This document shows positions 20,827-28,323 of a DNA stretch of 32,573 nt, piece after piece. Within the stretch, counting starts at the first letter, position 1; the number at the start of each line of letters is the position of its first letter. The translations under genes and the position numbers were made by a program. The stretch is from a virus: positions 1 through 32,573 of IMG/VR virus record IMGVR_UViG_3300002144_000193. One strand, given 5' to 3'. The notes under the pieces were generated by a model. That model was not told the origin of the DNA, did no database searches, and saw only the letters and a list, made by a program, of their open reading frames with translations.

Positions 20827-20919
20827 ATGGTAAAAAAAATATACAAAAAATTTCACAAATTAATGAAGTCCGGCAGAATCTACAAAGTCTGGAACAAAAC
20901 AATAATAGTAACTAACTAA
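20827..20919 (+). CDS. Basic 30-aa peptide
   Basis: ATG 20827 opens a 30-codon frame with AAGGAG about 10 nt upstream. The peptide has eight Lys and one Arg and no Asp or Glu (start MVKKIYKKFHKLMK), so it is strongly cationic and may form an amphipathic helix. Its stop overlaps the convergent SGNH gene by 8 nt. The 96 nt between the PRMT-like gene start and this ATG hold only AT-rich sequence. It could bind nucleic acid or membranes, or inhibit a host protein; nothing decides this. Confidence 0.55.
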   Translation: MVKKIYKKFHKLMKSGRIYKVWNKTIIVTN

Positions 20920-21850
20920 GCGTTATTACGTCTTTAGTAATTTTACTATAAAAATAGTCTGATACCATTTGATTAGCCATTTTACTCATATGCCTATAAT
21001 CTCTGTTACGATAAAAATATGATTTGCATTTTGGCTGTATCTGTTTTAAGAAGAAATATCTATCTACATCACTTAACATATTATCTAGGTTGTTGTGCAT
21101 TGCTAGTTCTTGGTACATAGCATCTATTGTTGGCCATGTAGAATTGGATTGAAGCACATAATCTTGTTGAATTAAAAGTTTGAAAATATCATATGGTATA
21201 TCTGCATAATTAAACTGTATATCTTTTATATATGCGTGTGCATCTGGGAAATGACTAAACAAAATCTTTTGCATATCCATATCCCAACACCACGGCGGAA
21301 TAAATGCTATCTCGGAACCTATAGGCCATTCATAGGATTTTAGAATATGTATTTTTTGTTCAGTAATGTTAGCGTTTGCTAGTTGATCTGCTGTCGTACC
21401 GCCGTGTAGATTAAACATACAGAATGTATGTTGAACGTCAAAGTACTTTCTCATTTTATCTACGATAAGATGATATGATTCTGGACCGAGTCCATCGACT
21501 CCACCATTAAGAACTGGGATATTGGGAAATTTTTCTTGTAATAAACTAGGCCAACTGTGTTCCAATGGACCACCAACATTCACAGTGAAACTATCGCCGA
21601 TCGCTAGTATAATTTTTGCTTTCTTGCCATCTTTATTGAGAGATTCATAGTCATAGTCAGCACGAAATCCCCATGAATTAAATGTGTATTGAAAGTCTTT
21701 TACTGGATGCAGTTGCATGTATGCACTATACCATGGCATTTTCATAAACATCAAGTCCGATGCACAATAGTCCACTGTTTTGTTTCTAAAGTGAAGTAAT
21801 TGTCTCCAGAGTTTTTTAGGCAAACCGAATCCCTTAGGGCTTAAATCCAT
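20912..21850 (-). CDS. SGNH hydrolase-like protein (second copy type)
   Basis: The 312-aa protein has FNSWGFRADYDY, then ILAIGDSFTVNVGG (block I, serine in GDSF), LNGGVDGLGPES (block II/III region) and, near the C-terminus, YRNRDYRHMSKMANQMV, where the D-x-x-H of block V appears. This matches phage and bacterial SGNH proteins linked to glycan deacetylation or acyl transfer. It is distinct from the GDSW protein at 7638. ATG 21850 has AGGA 5 nt upstream. It follows the DUF1289 gene by 24 nt and probably belongs to the iscU unit. Confidence 0.75.
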   Translation of the reverse strand: MDLSPKGFGLPKKLWRQLLHFRNKTVDYCASDLMFMKMPWYSAYMQLHPVKDFQYTFNSWGFRADYDYESLNKDGKKAKIILAIGDSFTVNVGGPLEHSWPSLLQEKFPNIPVLNGGVDGLGPESYHLIVDKMRKYFDVQHTFCMFNLHGGTTADQLANANITEQKIHILKSYEWPIGSEIAFIPPWCWDMDMQKILFSHFPDAHAYIKDIQFNYADIPYDIFKLLIQQDYVLQSNSTWPTIDAMYQELAMHNNLDNMLSDVDRYFFLKQIQPKCKSYFYRNRDYRHMSKMANQMVSDYFYSKITKDVITLS

Positions 21851-21874
21851 TTCTTTCCTGTTCTTGCAATTTTT

Positions 21875-22039
21875 CTACGTCAGTTTCCGGACTCGGGACT
21901 TCAGTGTGTTCATTATAAGTAATCGTTTTTTGGTCGAGTAGCATAGCCACTCTGCGATTTCGTTGCTGGTTCGACCGCAGCCTTTGCATAACCCTTCTAC
22001 TATTTGACATTGTTTAATACATGGTGATTCAATGTGCAT
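21875..22039 (-). CDS. DUF1289-family small cysteine-rich protein (54 aa)
   Basis: The 54-aa protein begins MHIESPCIKQCQIV, with GLCKGCGRTSNEIAEW next and a basic helical end. This is the DUF1289 pattern SPC-x3-C-x6-C-x2-CGRT-x2-EI-xx-W. The four cysteines (C7, C11, C18, C21) could hold a metal or Fe-S cluster. The ATG lies inside the end of iscU (11-nt overlap), so translation is coupled, and a link to Fe-S metabolism is suggested by position only. The family has no established function that I know of. Confidence 0.8.
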   Translation of the reverse strand: MHIESPCIKQCQIVEGLCKGCGRTSNEIAEWLCYSTKKRLLIMNTLKSRVRKLT

Positions 22040-22421
22040 CCTTTAATTGTTTACGTTTATAATCATTAATTGCAGATTTGATAGCATCTTCCGCTAGTAC
22101 CGAACAGTGGATCTTGACTGGCGGGAGTGCGAGTTCTTCTGCAAGTTGAGTGTTTTTGATTGTGAATGCTTGTTCGATTGTTTGTCCTTTGACCCATTCT
22201 GTGAGGAGACTACTTGATGCAATAGCAGACCCGCACCCGTATGTTTTAAACTTAGCATCTTCTATGACTCCCTGGTCATTAACTTTAATCTGTAATCGCA
22301 TCACGTCTCCGCATGCAGGTGCGCCTACCATCCCTGTCCCTACAGTGATGTCATTGTCATCCATGACACCGACATTGCGTGGGTTTTCGTAATGATCTAT
22401 TACCTTATCACTATAAGCCAT
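22029..22421 (-). CDS. iscU: IscU-type Fe-S cluster scaffold protein
   Basis: The 130-aa protein is a close full-length match to bacterial IscU: YSDKVIDHYENPRNVG, APACGDVM with C37 and D39, YGCGSAIASSS with C63, and HCSVLAEDA with C106. The three cysteines and D39 bind the nascent cluster. LPPVK at 99-103 is the HscA chaperone recognition site, so it should fit the host Isc machinery. The start is ATG 22419-22421, three codons inside a longer frame. Its ribosome site is inside a 9-bp hairpin overlapped by an 18-aa leader frame. No iscS is present in the window, so the host cysteine desulfurase would be needed. Confidence 0.95.
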   Translation of the reverse strand: MAYSDKVIDHYENPRNVGVMDDNDITVGTGMVGAPACGDVMRLQIKVNDQGVIEDAKFKTYGCGSAIASSSLLTEWVKGQTIEQAFTIKNTQLAEELALPPVKIHCSVLAEDAIKSAINDYKRKQLKDAH

Positions 22422-22467
22422 GAGTATCAACTCTTGTTGATACTGCGTTAATCATCGTCTTGCTCAT
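22411..22467 (-). CDS. Leader peptide overlapping the iscU start (18 aa)
   Basis: The frame MSKTMINAVSTRVDTHGL starts at ATG 22465-22467 with AGGAG 8 nt upstream. It stops at TAG (22411-22413), 9 nt inside iscU in another frame. Ribosomes on it would melt the hairpin at 22423-22444 that covers the iscU ribosome site. The ribosome site is the best in this region, so translation is likely; a regulatory leader role is inference. Confidence 0.55.
   Translation of the reverse strand: MSKTMINAVSTRVDTHGL
22423..22444 (-). promoter_or_regulatory. Hairpin at the iscU ribosome-binding site
   Basis: AGTATCAAC and GTTGATACT form a perfect 9-bp stem with a 4-nt loop, ending 1 nt before the iscU ATG. The purine-rich AAGAG that could serve as a Shine-Dalgarno is in the loop and stem. 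This should hold down independent initiation on iscU. Confidence 0.65.
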
Positions 22468-22490
22468 ATGCTCGACTCCTGTGTCTAACT

Positions 22491-23621
22491 CTATTTAGTC
22501 TTAGATTTTTTCTTTTGTATGTTTGTAGGAAACAAATTAACTTGTTCCCAAGGTAGATAATCTTTGCCAAAGTGACCATAGTTTGTAGTTGAAGAATAGA
22601 TAGGACTGAACAAATCAAATCTGTCAATAATTCCTTTAGGTGACAAGTCTACATTTTCTTGTATCCACTTAGTCAAGTCTCTACTATCCCTATCACTTTC
22701 TACATAAACACTTGTTGGTTGCTCTACGCCAATTGCGTAACTTAATTGAATTGTAGCCCAGTCTGCTTTACCAGAAGCAACTAGATTCTTAGCAAGATAC
22801 CGAGCCATGTATGCGGCTGATCTATCTACTTTAGATGGGTCTTTACCAGAGAATGCACCGCCACCATGAGGTGCCATGCCGCCGTAAGTATCAACAATGA
22901 TCTTACGACCAGTTAAACCAGTGTCTCCGTCAGGGCCGCCTATTACAAACCTACCTGTTGGATTGATCAGGTATTCAGTCTCAGCATCAATCAATTCTGC
23001 AGGTACTACTTGTAATATAATTTCTTTTACAGTAGATCGTACAGTGTCAATGTGAACCTGATCCGAATGCTGAGTCGAACAAACAATTTTTGCTATGCGT
23101 TTAATAGTGTTGTCATTGTTGTACTCAACTGTTACTTGACTTTTAGAATCTGGCTCTAACCATGGAACAAGGACTTGTTTTCTTACACTAGTTAATGCTT
23201 CTGTGATTCTATGAGAATAGTACAGAGGCGCAGGCATGTAGTTTTCTGTTTGATTACATGCATAGCCGAACATGAGTCCTTGATCTCCAGCACCAAACTT
23301 ATCAGTTCCTAATGCAATATCAGGACTCTGTCCATGCATCAGATTAGTAACATTCAAGTTCTGCCAATGAAATCCTTCTTGTTCATACCCGACATTTTTA
23401 ACTACTCTGCGTACTAAGTATTCAATATCCAAACTGTCAATATGACCTTTATATTCTCCAGCCACAATAACTTGATTTGTTGTGACTAATGTTTCACATG
23501 CACATCGTTGTGATGTGTCTCGGTATTGCATAAAAGAATCAAGGATAGCATCACTGATAGCGTCTGCTATTTTGTCTGGATGTCCTTCTGATACACTTTC
23601 GCTAGTAAAAAAATAACTCAT
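22491..23621 (-). CDS. metK: S-adenosylmethionine synthetase
   Basis: The 376-aa protein is a full-length MetK: TSESVSEGHPDKIADAISDA (ATP/Mg site), GAGDQGLMFGYA (signature 1), and APHGGGAFSGKDPSKVDRSAAY (signature 2, phosphate binding). The length is close to the roughly 380-aa bacterial enzymes. It condenses methionine and ATP to S-adenosylmethionine. It has its own sigma70 promoter (23648-23676), so it is probably made early. With speD, the radical SAM protein and two methyltransferases in the window it suggests that the phage raises its own SAM supply. ATG 23621 has AAGGA about 11 nt upstream. Confidence 0.97.
   Translation of the reverse strand: MSYFFTSESVSEGHPDKIADAISDAILDSFMQYRDTSQRCACETLVTTNQVIVAGEYKGHIDSLDIEYLVRRVVKNVGYEQEGFHWQNLNVTNLMHGQSPDIALGTDKFGAGDQGLMFGYACNQTENYMPAPLYYSHRITEALTSVRKQVLVPWLEPDSKSQVTVEYNNDNTIKRIAKIVCSTQHSDQVHIDTVRSTVKEIILQVVPAELIDAETEYLINPTGRFVIGGPDGDTGLTGRKIIVDTYGGMAPHGGGAFSGKDPSKVDRSAAYMARYLAKNLVASGKADWATIQLSYAIGVEQPTSVYVESDRDSRDLTKWIQENVDLSPKGIIDRFDLFSPIYSSTTNYGHFGKDYLPWEQVNLFPTNIQKKKSKTK
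22492..22499 (-). promoter_or_regulatory. Late promoter core (ACTAAATA) for the iscU unit
   Basis: ACTAAATA overlaps the metK stop codon region. A start near 22486 would give a 19-nt leader with AGGAG before the leader-peptide ATG at 22467. Confidence 0.5.
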
Positions 23622-23647
23622 GTTTATGGGGTTCCTTATAATAGTAT

Positions 23648-23676
23648 ATTGTATATTACTATTTAGAAGATGTCAA
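23648..23676 (-). promoter_or_regulatory. Sigma70 promoter for metK, with embedded late motif
   Basis: On the minus strand, TTGACA (23671-23676), a 17-nt spacer and TACAAT (23648-23653) make a strong host-type promoter. The spacer contains CTAAATA (23660-23666), so the same region might also serve as a late promoter. Confidence 0.75.
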
Positions 23677-23695
23677 GTGGTAGGATAAAAAAGTT

Positions 23696-26600
23696 TTAGA
23701 GCAGGTCCCAGCAATCACAATTGCATAGAATAACTTGTTCTATCGCTTGGTCCACTGTCACACCCGACGGTTGAATTGTTCCACCAATGTAATTTGGATT
23801 TAGATTAACAGTTTGAGAATTTTTAGGAACAACACGGCGTATGATTAGTGGATTTCCAACAACGGGGTCACCGGTCCGCGAGGATCCTGATCCTCCAAAG
23901 TAAGGATTACCGCCTCCACCTGGAGGAGAAGTGCTTCCTCCACCTGGAAGAGAAATATCTCCGCCGCCACTGCCGCCAGCACTAATTCCACCGACACCGC
24001 CACCGCCGCCACCGCGAGATCCACCGCCACCACTTGGGATGCCAGTGCCAAAATCTGTTCCGTCTATAAACACATTTTCAAAGCCCGTCTCCATCTCAAC
24101 GACCCACTGAGTCGGAGTTGCAACATCGGTTATTATGTCAGTATAATCTCCTGGTACAAGATCAGAAACAGGATAGAAATAAGGAGGATCGTAGAGTCCT
24201 TGTGGTTGTACTACTGGAGGTCCCGATGGACCTGGATTAACAGGGAATGCAGGGATAGTCCATTCTTTGTCAACGAAGGGATTTTTTATCCCTTCGTTAG
24301 CACCATCTACAGTTCCATTAGTGGCAAGAGTTGTTTTTAGTTCGCCTGTCATCTTATCATCAAGATTATTATTCAATGGAATACCACAGTTTGCTAATCT
24401 TGCTTGATTGCGTTCTTGTCTCATCATTGCAATTGCTGATTGCCCTGTGGCACAGAATCTATCTACAATCATTTCTATTGTTTGTGCTGACATATGAGGA
24501 CGTGTGTCTTGTGCTAATGTAGGAATAGAATCAACAAAGGTAACGACAGTACCAGTAGAACTTACAAACGGGCTTCTCGGAACTTCGACTGGATTAAGAG
24601 CAATGTATCTAGTACGTTGCTCTACTTTAAGTTGTCTTCCTAGTACGTCCCATGCAGTGTTTAAGTTCTCTACGCCTAGAGGATATGCTACTTCAGGATC
24701 AACAATGTTTGGAATCTCATCATTTGCTTGATCAATGTAATCTTGTATAACTGTATTGAAATTAATACTTCCGCCATTAACTCCGTTCGTTGCAAAAGCG
24801 TTGTATGTAGGACTAGGTGGTGTTTCAATAGTAACAGTTGGTATAGCGTTACTGATATTATCTGTTCCAGTACTTGTTAACGTAACTGTAGTAATTCTAC
24901 CATATGTGTTGTCTAGTAATAGACCAGTAGCGACATCTACACCGCCGCTGTTAGCATCATCTCTATCCACACTTGCTGTTGCAGTTGCATTAAATGTCCC
25001 TGTACCAGAAAGTGTAACAACAGGGTTCGGAGCTCCTGCTCGGCCATAGCCTCCGCCCGAATTAGTAATAGTAAATCCAGTGAGAGTATATGGTCCGGTG
25101 CCTGTGTATGTGGGCGTAATAACAGATGCTTTCCAAGTTACTGCTAGATACAACTGTTGATATATCGTAGCAAGAGTAGACTCGCCGGCTGCCTGTGACG
25201 CACCTGTTCTGTTAATGTTGTTAAAGATCAGTTGCCACGCATAAGGCAATCCTGACATACACCCAAAGAAATCTGAGAAAGTAAATGTGCCTGCATAACC
25301 ACTACCTTGTGCTAATTGCTTTGGTACTTCTTTTTGTAAGTCTGTGTTAATAGGTTTGGCTAGTTCAGCTCCGACAGTGCCTGTGCCATCAGCACCAGCG
25401 CCGTTGTTCTCGTTAAGTTCTAATCCTTTGAAACAATTGAGTCTAAGAGGGTCTAACTGTGTAATATTCGTAACTTGTAACATTGCATATCTAAATGCAC
25501 CTGCGGTAAGACCTGTATTCTTGGGTACACAACCTAACAAATAAGAATCAAACCCTTCAGGAATATTTACACTTGTTGTTTCTAGCACGGAGTCTCTAAT
25601 TGGGGGAGTTCCTTCACAAACAAGAGTTCCAACTCTTTGCTTGACTTGAACACTATCCAAGACACTATTGATTGACCCTGTAGGTGCACCAGTGCTTCCA
25701 TTGTTGTATATTAAGTAGTATGTTTTACTATTAGTCGGCAATCCCAGTTCAGCATTGTATAATGGAACTGTCATACTTGGCCATGATGTAGGGAACAAAC
25801 GTTGTACATCGAGGCAATCTGCCAATGTTCGCAGTTGACTTAATGTTGCAACATTTGGGTCTGTGGCTACTCTGCTCATACTAGCAGGAGACAACGGACC
25901 AATACAATTTATTAAGTTTTGACCAAATACTAATAAGAATGCACCGTATATTTTTTTCTCTTGTGTTTGTGTTATAAAATCTATGTTTCCTGATGATATT
26001 CTAGCAATTTCATTAGCAGTAAGTCCGGCCGCGGCAAGTGATAAATTTAAGTCGGTTGTGACGCCGCCGCCATCATACAATTGTTGTAACAAGGTAGACG
26101 GGAAGCCAAACCTATCTAATCTTCTAGGATCAAACAATTTGCCTAGATTTTCTAGGTCCGTGCCAAACGACTGTAATGATAGATTTACTCCTGCAACATC
26201 AGCAGTAATAAGATCATTCATGTTACTAAAAGACCCTTCACCGAATGTTTGTGCGTCTTCAGACGCATACACAGGGGGATTTATTCCGTTTATATAACCT
26301 TCTGCTTGTAAGAAAGAATTACAAAAATCTTCGTATCTAGGTTTTAGTTCTGTTGGTGTCTTACCGTGCCAGTTAAATTCGTTCCATGCTTGTAGTGCAT
26401 GAAGTCTTATGTAACCCCATTGAGTTACACCTACGTTAGGATCAGTGACATCGTTGTACGGATCCCACCATGTAGCATTCTGTTGTTGATCAACGTCACC
26501 TGTTTCAGAATAGCCTGCGTTTGCTGGTCCGTTTGTGTTTCCATACTCGTATGCTTTTGATGCGGTTGGATCAGCATCGTCTGTCCATACACCCGACGGA

Positions 26601-26917
26601 TCTTTGATTACATACGTAGGGGGCATTGAGTTGCCCAGTGCATAGCATTCGTTGTTGTTACCACTGATTGATATGAGATTTTTATATGTTTGGTTTGTTA
26701 TACTTGCGCCATATAGATTAGTATAAGCAGAGTTGATAGACCACGTTAACATACGAAGTACAGTGTTGTTGACTAGTCTTCCAGGATAGTAAGACGCATT
26801 AACTTTACTTTTACCCATATAGAGTTCAGCATGTTTGTTAATTTCCAAGCAATCGTTAAGCAGAATGCCTGCTAAAACGTTTTGACCTAATGGACTTTGC
26901 TTTCCTGAATCTGCCAT
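23696..26917 (-). CDS. Giant glycine-rich virion structural protein (1073 aa)
   Basis: The protein is large, soluble and low in Lys/Arg for its size. A central region at roughly residues 600-700 has strand repeats of the type FTITNSGGGYGRAGAPNPVVTLSG with ATASVDR, seen in phage tail-fibre and baseplate proteins. A linker of mostly glycine and serine lies near residues 950-1010. It ends with a compact Cys-rich tail (ILCNCDCWDLL). I infer a structural, probably baseplate or tail-associated role because it is the last gene of a late unit starting with a PAAR gene immediately upstream. ATG 26917 has AGGA upstream. No enzyme motif is seen. Confidence 0.75.
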   Translation of the reverse strand: MADSGKQSPLGQNVLAGILLNDCLEINKHAELYMGKSKVNASYYPGRLVNNTVLRMLTWSINSAYTNLYGASITNQTYKNLISISGNNNECYALGNSMPPTYVIKDPSGVWTDDADPTASKAYEYGNTNGPANAGYSETGDVDQQQNATWWDPYNDVTDPNVGVTQWGYIRLHALQAWNEFNWHGKTPTELKPRYEDFCNSFLQAEGYINGINPPVYASEDAQTFGEGSFSNMNDLITADVAGVNLSLQSFGTDLENLGKLFDPRRLDRFGFPSTLLQQLYDGGGVTTDLNLSLAAAGLTANEIARISSGNIDFITQTQEKKIYGAFLLVFGQNLINCIGPLSPASMSRVATDPNVATLSQLRTLADCLDVQRLFPTSWPSMTVPLYNAELGLPTNSKTYYLIYNNGSTGAPTGSINSVLDSVQVKQRVGTLVCEGTPPIRDSVLETTSVNIPEGFDSYLLGCVPKNTGLTAGAFRYAMLQVTNITQLDPLRLNCFKGLELNENNGAGADGTGTVGAELAKPINTDLQKEVPKQLAQGSGYAGTFTFSDFFGCMSGLPYAWQLIFNNINRTGASQAAGESTLATIYQQLYLAVTWKASVITPTYTGTGPYTLTGFTITNSGGGYGRAGAPNPVVTLSGTGTFNATATASVDRDDANSGGVDVATGLLLDNTYGRITTVTLTSTGTDNISNAIPTVTIETPPSPTYNAFATNGVNGGSINFNTVIQDYIDQANDEIPNIVDPEVAYPLGVENLNTAWDVLGRQLKVEQRTRYIALNPVEVPRSPFVSSTGTVVTFVDSIPTLAQDTRPHMSAQTIEMIVDRFCATGQSAIAMMRQERNQARLANCGIPLNNNLDDKMTGELKTTLATNGTVDGANEGIKNPFVDKEWTIPAFPVNPGPSGPPVVQPQGLYDPPYFYPVSDLVPGDYTDIITDVATPTQWVVEMETGFENVFIDGTDFGTGIPSGGGGSRGGGGGGVGGISAGGSGGGDISLPGGGSTSPPGGGGNPYFGGSGSSRTGDPVVGNPLIIRRVVPKNSQTVNLNPNYIGGTIQPSGVTVDQAIEQVILCNCDCWDLL

Positions 26918-26926
26918 TATGTTATC

Positions 26927-27205
26927 CTATGGACAAAAAACATCTGGACTGCCGTCTTTGATCTTATGGCCGCAATCATTACCTGAACCTACTCTGAGTA
27001 CTGCGACACCTTCTGCAAACACAGTTGGACTACCTTCTGTAGTCTTGGCCGCTTTGTGTGGCATCTTATCTGGTTTGGGGTTGTGAGGGGTTATATCACT
27101 GACATGTAAGCCTACTGCTATGCCATTAGCAAACACAGTACCGGCGCCACGTTTAATCGCACCACCAGCATCATTCTTGTCATCTTTGCGGCTTAATTTA
27201 GCCAT
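26927..27205 (-). CDS. PAAR-like tail spike tip protein
   Basis: The 92-aa protein carries two PAAR-type glycine motifs: RGAGTVFANGIAV and GSPTVFAEGVAVLRVGSGNDCGHKIKDGSPDVF, in sequence. PAAR proteins form the sharpened tip on the central spike of contractile tails (T4 gp5.4 position) and bind a metal through His/Cys residues; C and H in NDCGHK are candidates. The N-terminus is basic and charged. It lies 9 nt before the giant structural gene and has AGGA before its ATG. Confidence 0.85.
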   Translation of the reverse strand: MAKLSRKDDKNDAGGAIKRGAGTVFANGIAVGLHVSDITPHNPKPDKMPHKAAKTTEGSPTVFAEGVAVLRVGSGNDCGHKIKDGSPDVFCP

Positions 27206-27211
27206 GTAGTT

Positions 27212-27520
27212 TTATCCTAATACTATTTTTTTGTCTGGTACTTTTATACCTGTTGTTGCTTCTCTGTACTTGTCTCTGATTGAAGTCTCAGTTTCAGCAA
27301 AGAGTGAAACACTACTAGTATTTAGTGTTACGGATAACTGCGGATCGTTGGTGAACATACTTGGGATAAGTCCCATGCCCTGAGGTCCAGGAGCACATGA
27401 AACAGGGTGTTCAATGATAAAATTATCATTGTCTGTATTAATTACTTTCGCAATTAGTTCTTCACCACTGCTTAGTTTAAATGTGTAAACGGTATTCTTT
27501 TTGCAGTCTGCTATATTCAT
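27212..27520 (-). CDS. Small Sm-like phage protein (102 aa)
   Basis: The N-terminus MNIADCKKNTVYTFKLSSGEELIAKVI followed by FIIEHPV has the strand-turn pattern of Sm-like barrels. The middle part (GMGLIPSMFTNDPQ) and the end (SIRDKYREATTGI) resemble uncharacterised proteins of T4-like marine phages. GAGGGA precedes the ATG. Its place between the glutaredoxin and PAAR genes suggests late expression. Function unknown. Confidence 0.7.
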   Translation of the reverse strand: MNIADCKKNTVYTFKLSSGEELIAKVINTDNDNFIIEHPVSCAPGPQGMGLIPSMFTNDPQLSVTLNTSSVSLFAETETSIRDKYREATTGIKVPDKKIVLG

Positions 27521-27521
27521 C

Positions 27522-27746
27522 TTATCCCTCTAATTTTGATTTTAATTCAGTAAATCCACCAACATATTCTTCATCTAAAAAGATTTGAGGAGCAGTACGA
27601 GCATTAGGTACAACTTCTAACAAGTCTTGTAGTGTGTAACCATGTCCAATCTTTTTTTCTTCAAATTCAATACCCTTTGCTTCTAGCAATTTTTTTGCTT
27701 GATCACAATAAGTACAATTATCTTTACTCCATACTATTGCTTTCAT
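27522..27746 (-). CDS. Glutaredoxin
   Basis: The 74-aa protein MKAIVWSKDNCTYCDQAKKLL has the CTYC active site, then NARTAPQIFLDEEYVGGF with the cis-proline TAPQIF and glycine pair. Glutaredoxins reduce disulfides at the expense of glutathione and serve as electron donors to class I ribonucleotide reductase, encoded just upstream at 28324-31776. I start at ATG 27744-27746, which overlaps the previous stop (TAATG), rather than five codons earlier. Expression appears coupled to the exported protein gene. Confidence 0.92.
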   Translation of the reverse strand: MKAIVWSKDNCTYCDQAKKLLEAKGIEFEEKKIGHGYTLQDLLEVVPNARTAPQIFLDEEYVGGFTELKSKLEG

Positions 27747-28243
27747 TATTCGTCCGCCCAATCTTTAGGTCCTGTTGTAATTACGACTGAATTAAAAGGC
27801 TCTGATTGTGCTTTAGCAAAATCTGCTGTATACTTCCAATTATTACCTGTATAGTGTACAGATTCTGTAGGATAACCTTTGTTACAATCATTATCACATG
27901 TTACATGTGCTGAATTGTCCCAGTAACCATATGTCATTGCAAAATTACCGTTGGCTGGATCAGCCTTATCTACTGATGTAGGTGGAGTAATGTAACATGT
28001 AGTCACTGTTCCTGAAGGGTCATGTGTGTTAGACTGTAAGTTTGCAGTTTCACCTACAGCAATAGTAGTTGTAACATCTTTCTTGTCTACTGCATATGTT
28101 TGGTTACAATCAAATGATTGATCGCTTTTGTTGGTTACTTGCAATCCTAATGTAACTGGATCTGATCCAACGTTGTTATTATATCCTACGAATACTAGAA
28201 GTAGTGCTACTGCCACTACCACAATTAATACTATTTTTTTCAT
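27746..28243 (-). CDS. Exported or membrane-anchored protein of unknown function (165 aa)
   Basis: The N-terminus MKKIVLIVVVAVALLLVFVGY is a basic residue pair plus a hydrophobic helix, either an uncleaved anchor or a signal peptide without a clear cleavage site. The rest is a polar, Thr/Asn-rich domain with cysteines in FDCNQTY, TTCYITPP, VTCDND and CNKGYP that could form disulfides in the periplasm. No family is recognised. GGGGA lies before the ATG, and ATTAAATA (28282-28289) is a likely late promoter. It heads the operon ending in the giant structural gene. Confidence 0.7.
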   Translation of the reverse strand: MKKIVLIVVVAVALLLVFVGYNNNVGSDPVTLGLQVTNKSDQSFDCNQTYAVDKKDVTTTIAVGETANLQSNTHDPSGTVTTCYITPPTSVDKADPANGNFAMTYGYWDNSAHVTCDNDCNKGYPTESVHYTGNNWKYTADFAKAQSEPFNSVVITTGPKDWADE

Positions 28244-28281
28244 TTTTTAAATATCCCCTTTTGTTAGTTGTGTTATCTTTA

Positions 28282-28289
28282 TATTTAAT
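28282..28289 (-). promoter_or_regulatory. Late promoter core (ATTAAATA)
   Basis: ATTAAATA on the minus strand predicts a start near 28276 and a leader of about 33 nt that includes GGGGA. It would drive the exported protein, glutaredoxin, Sm-like, PAAR and giant structural genes. Confidence 0.5.
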
Positions 28290-28323
28290 ACGATTTGTAG
28301 CAGTCAAATAATATTTCAGTCGC

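Noticed and set aside
23845-24051. A minus-strand frame rich in Val/Ala/Leu
   Set aside because: It is the alternative frame of the glycine-rich linker of the giant structural protein, whose repeats leave other frames open.
25983-26297. Plus-strand frame of 104 codons inside the giant structural gene
   Set aside because: Antisense to a continuous 1073-codon gene, and no promoter or ribosome site precedes it.
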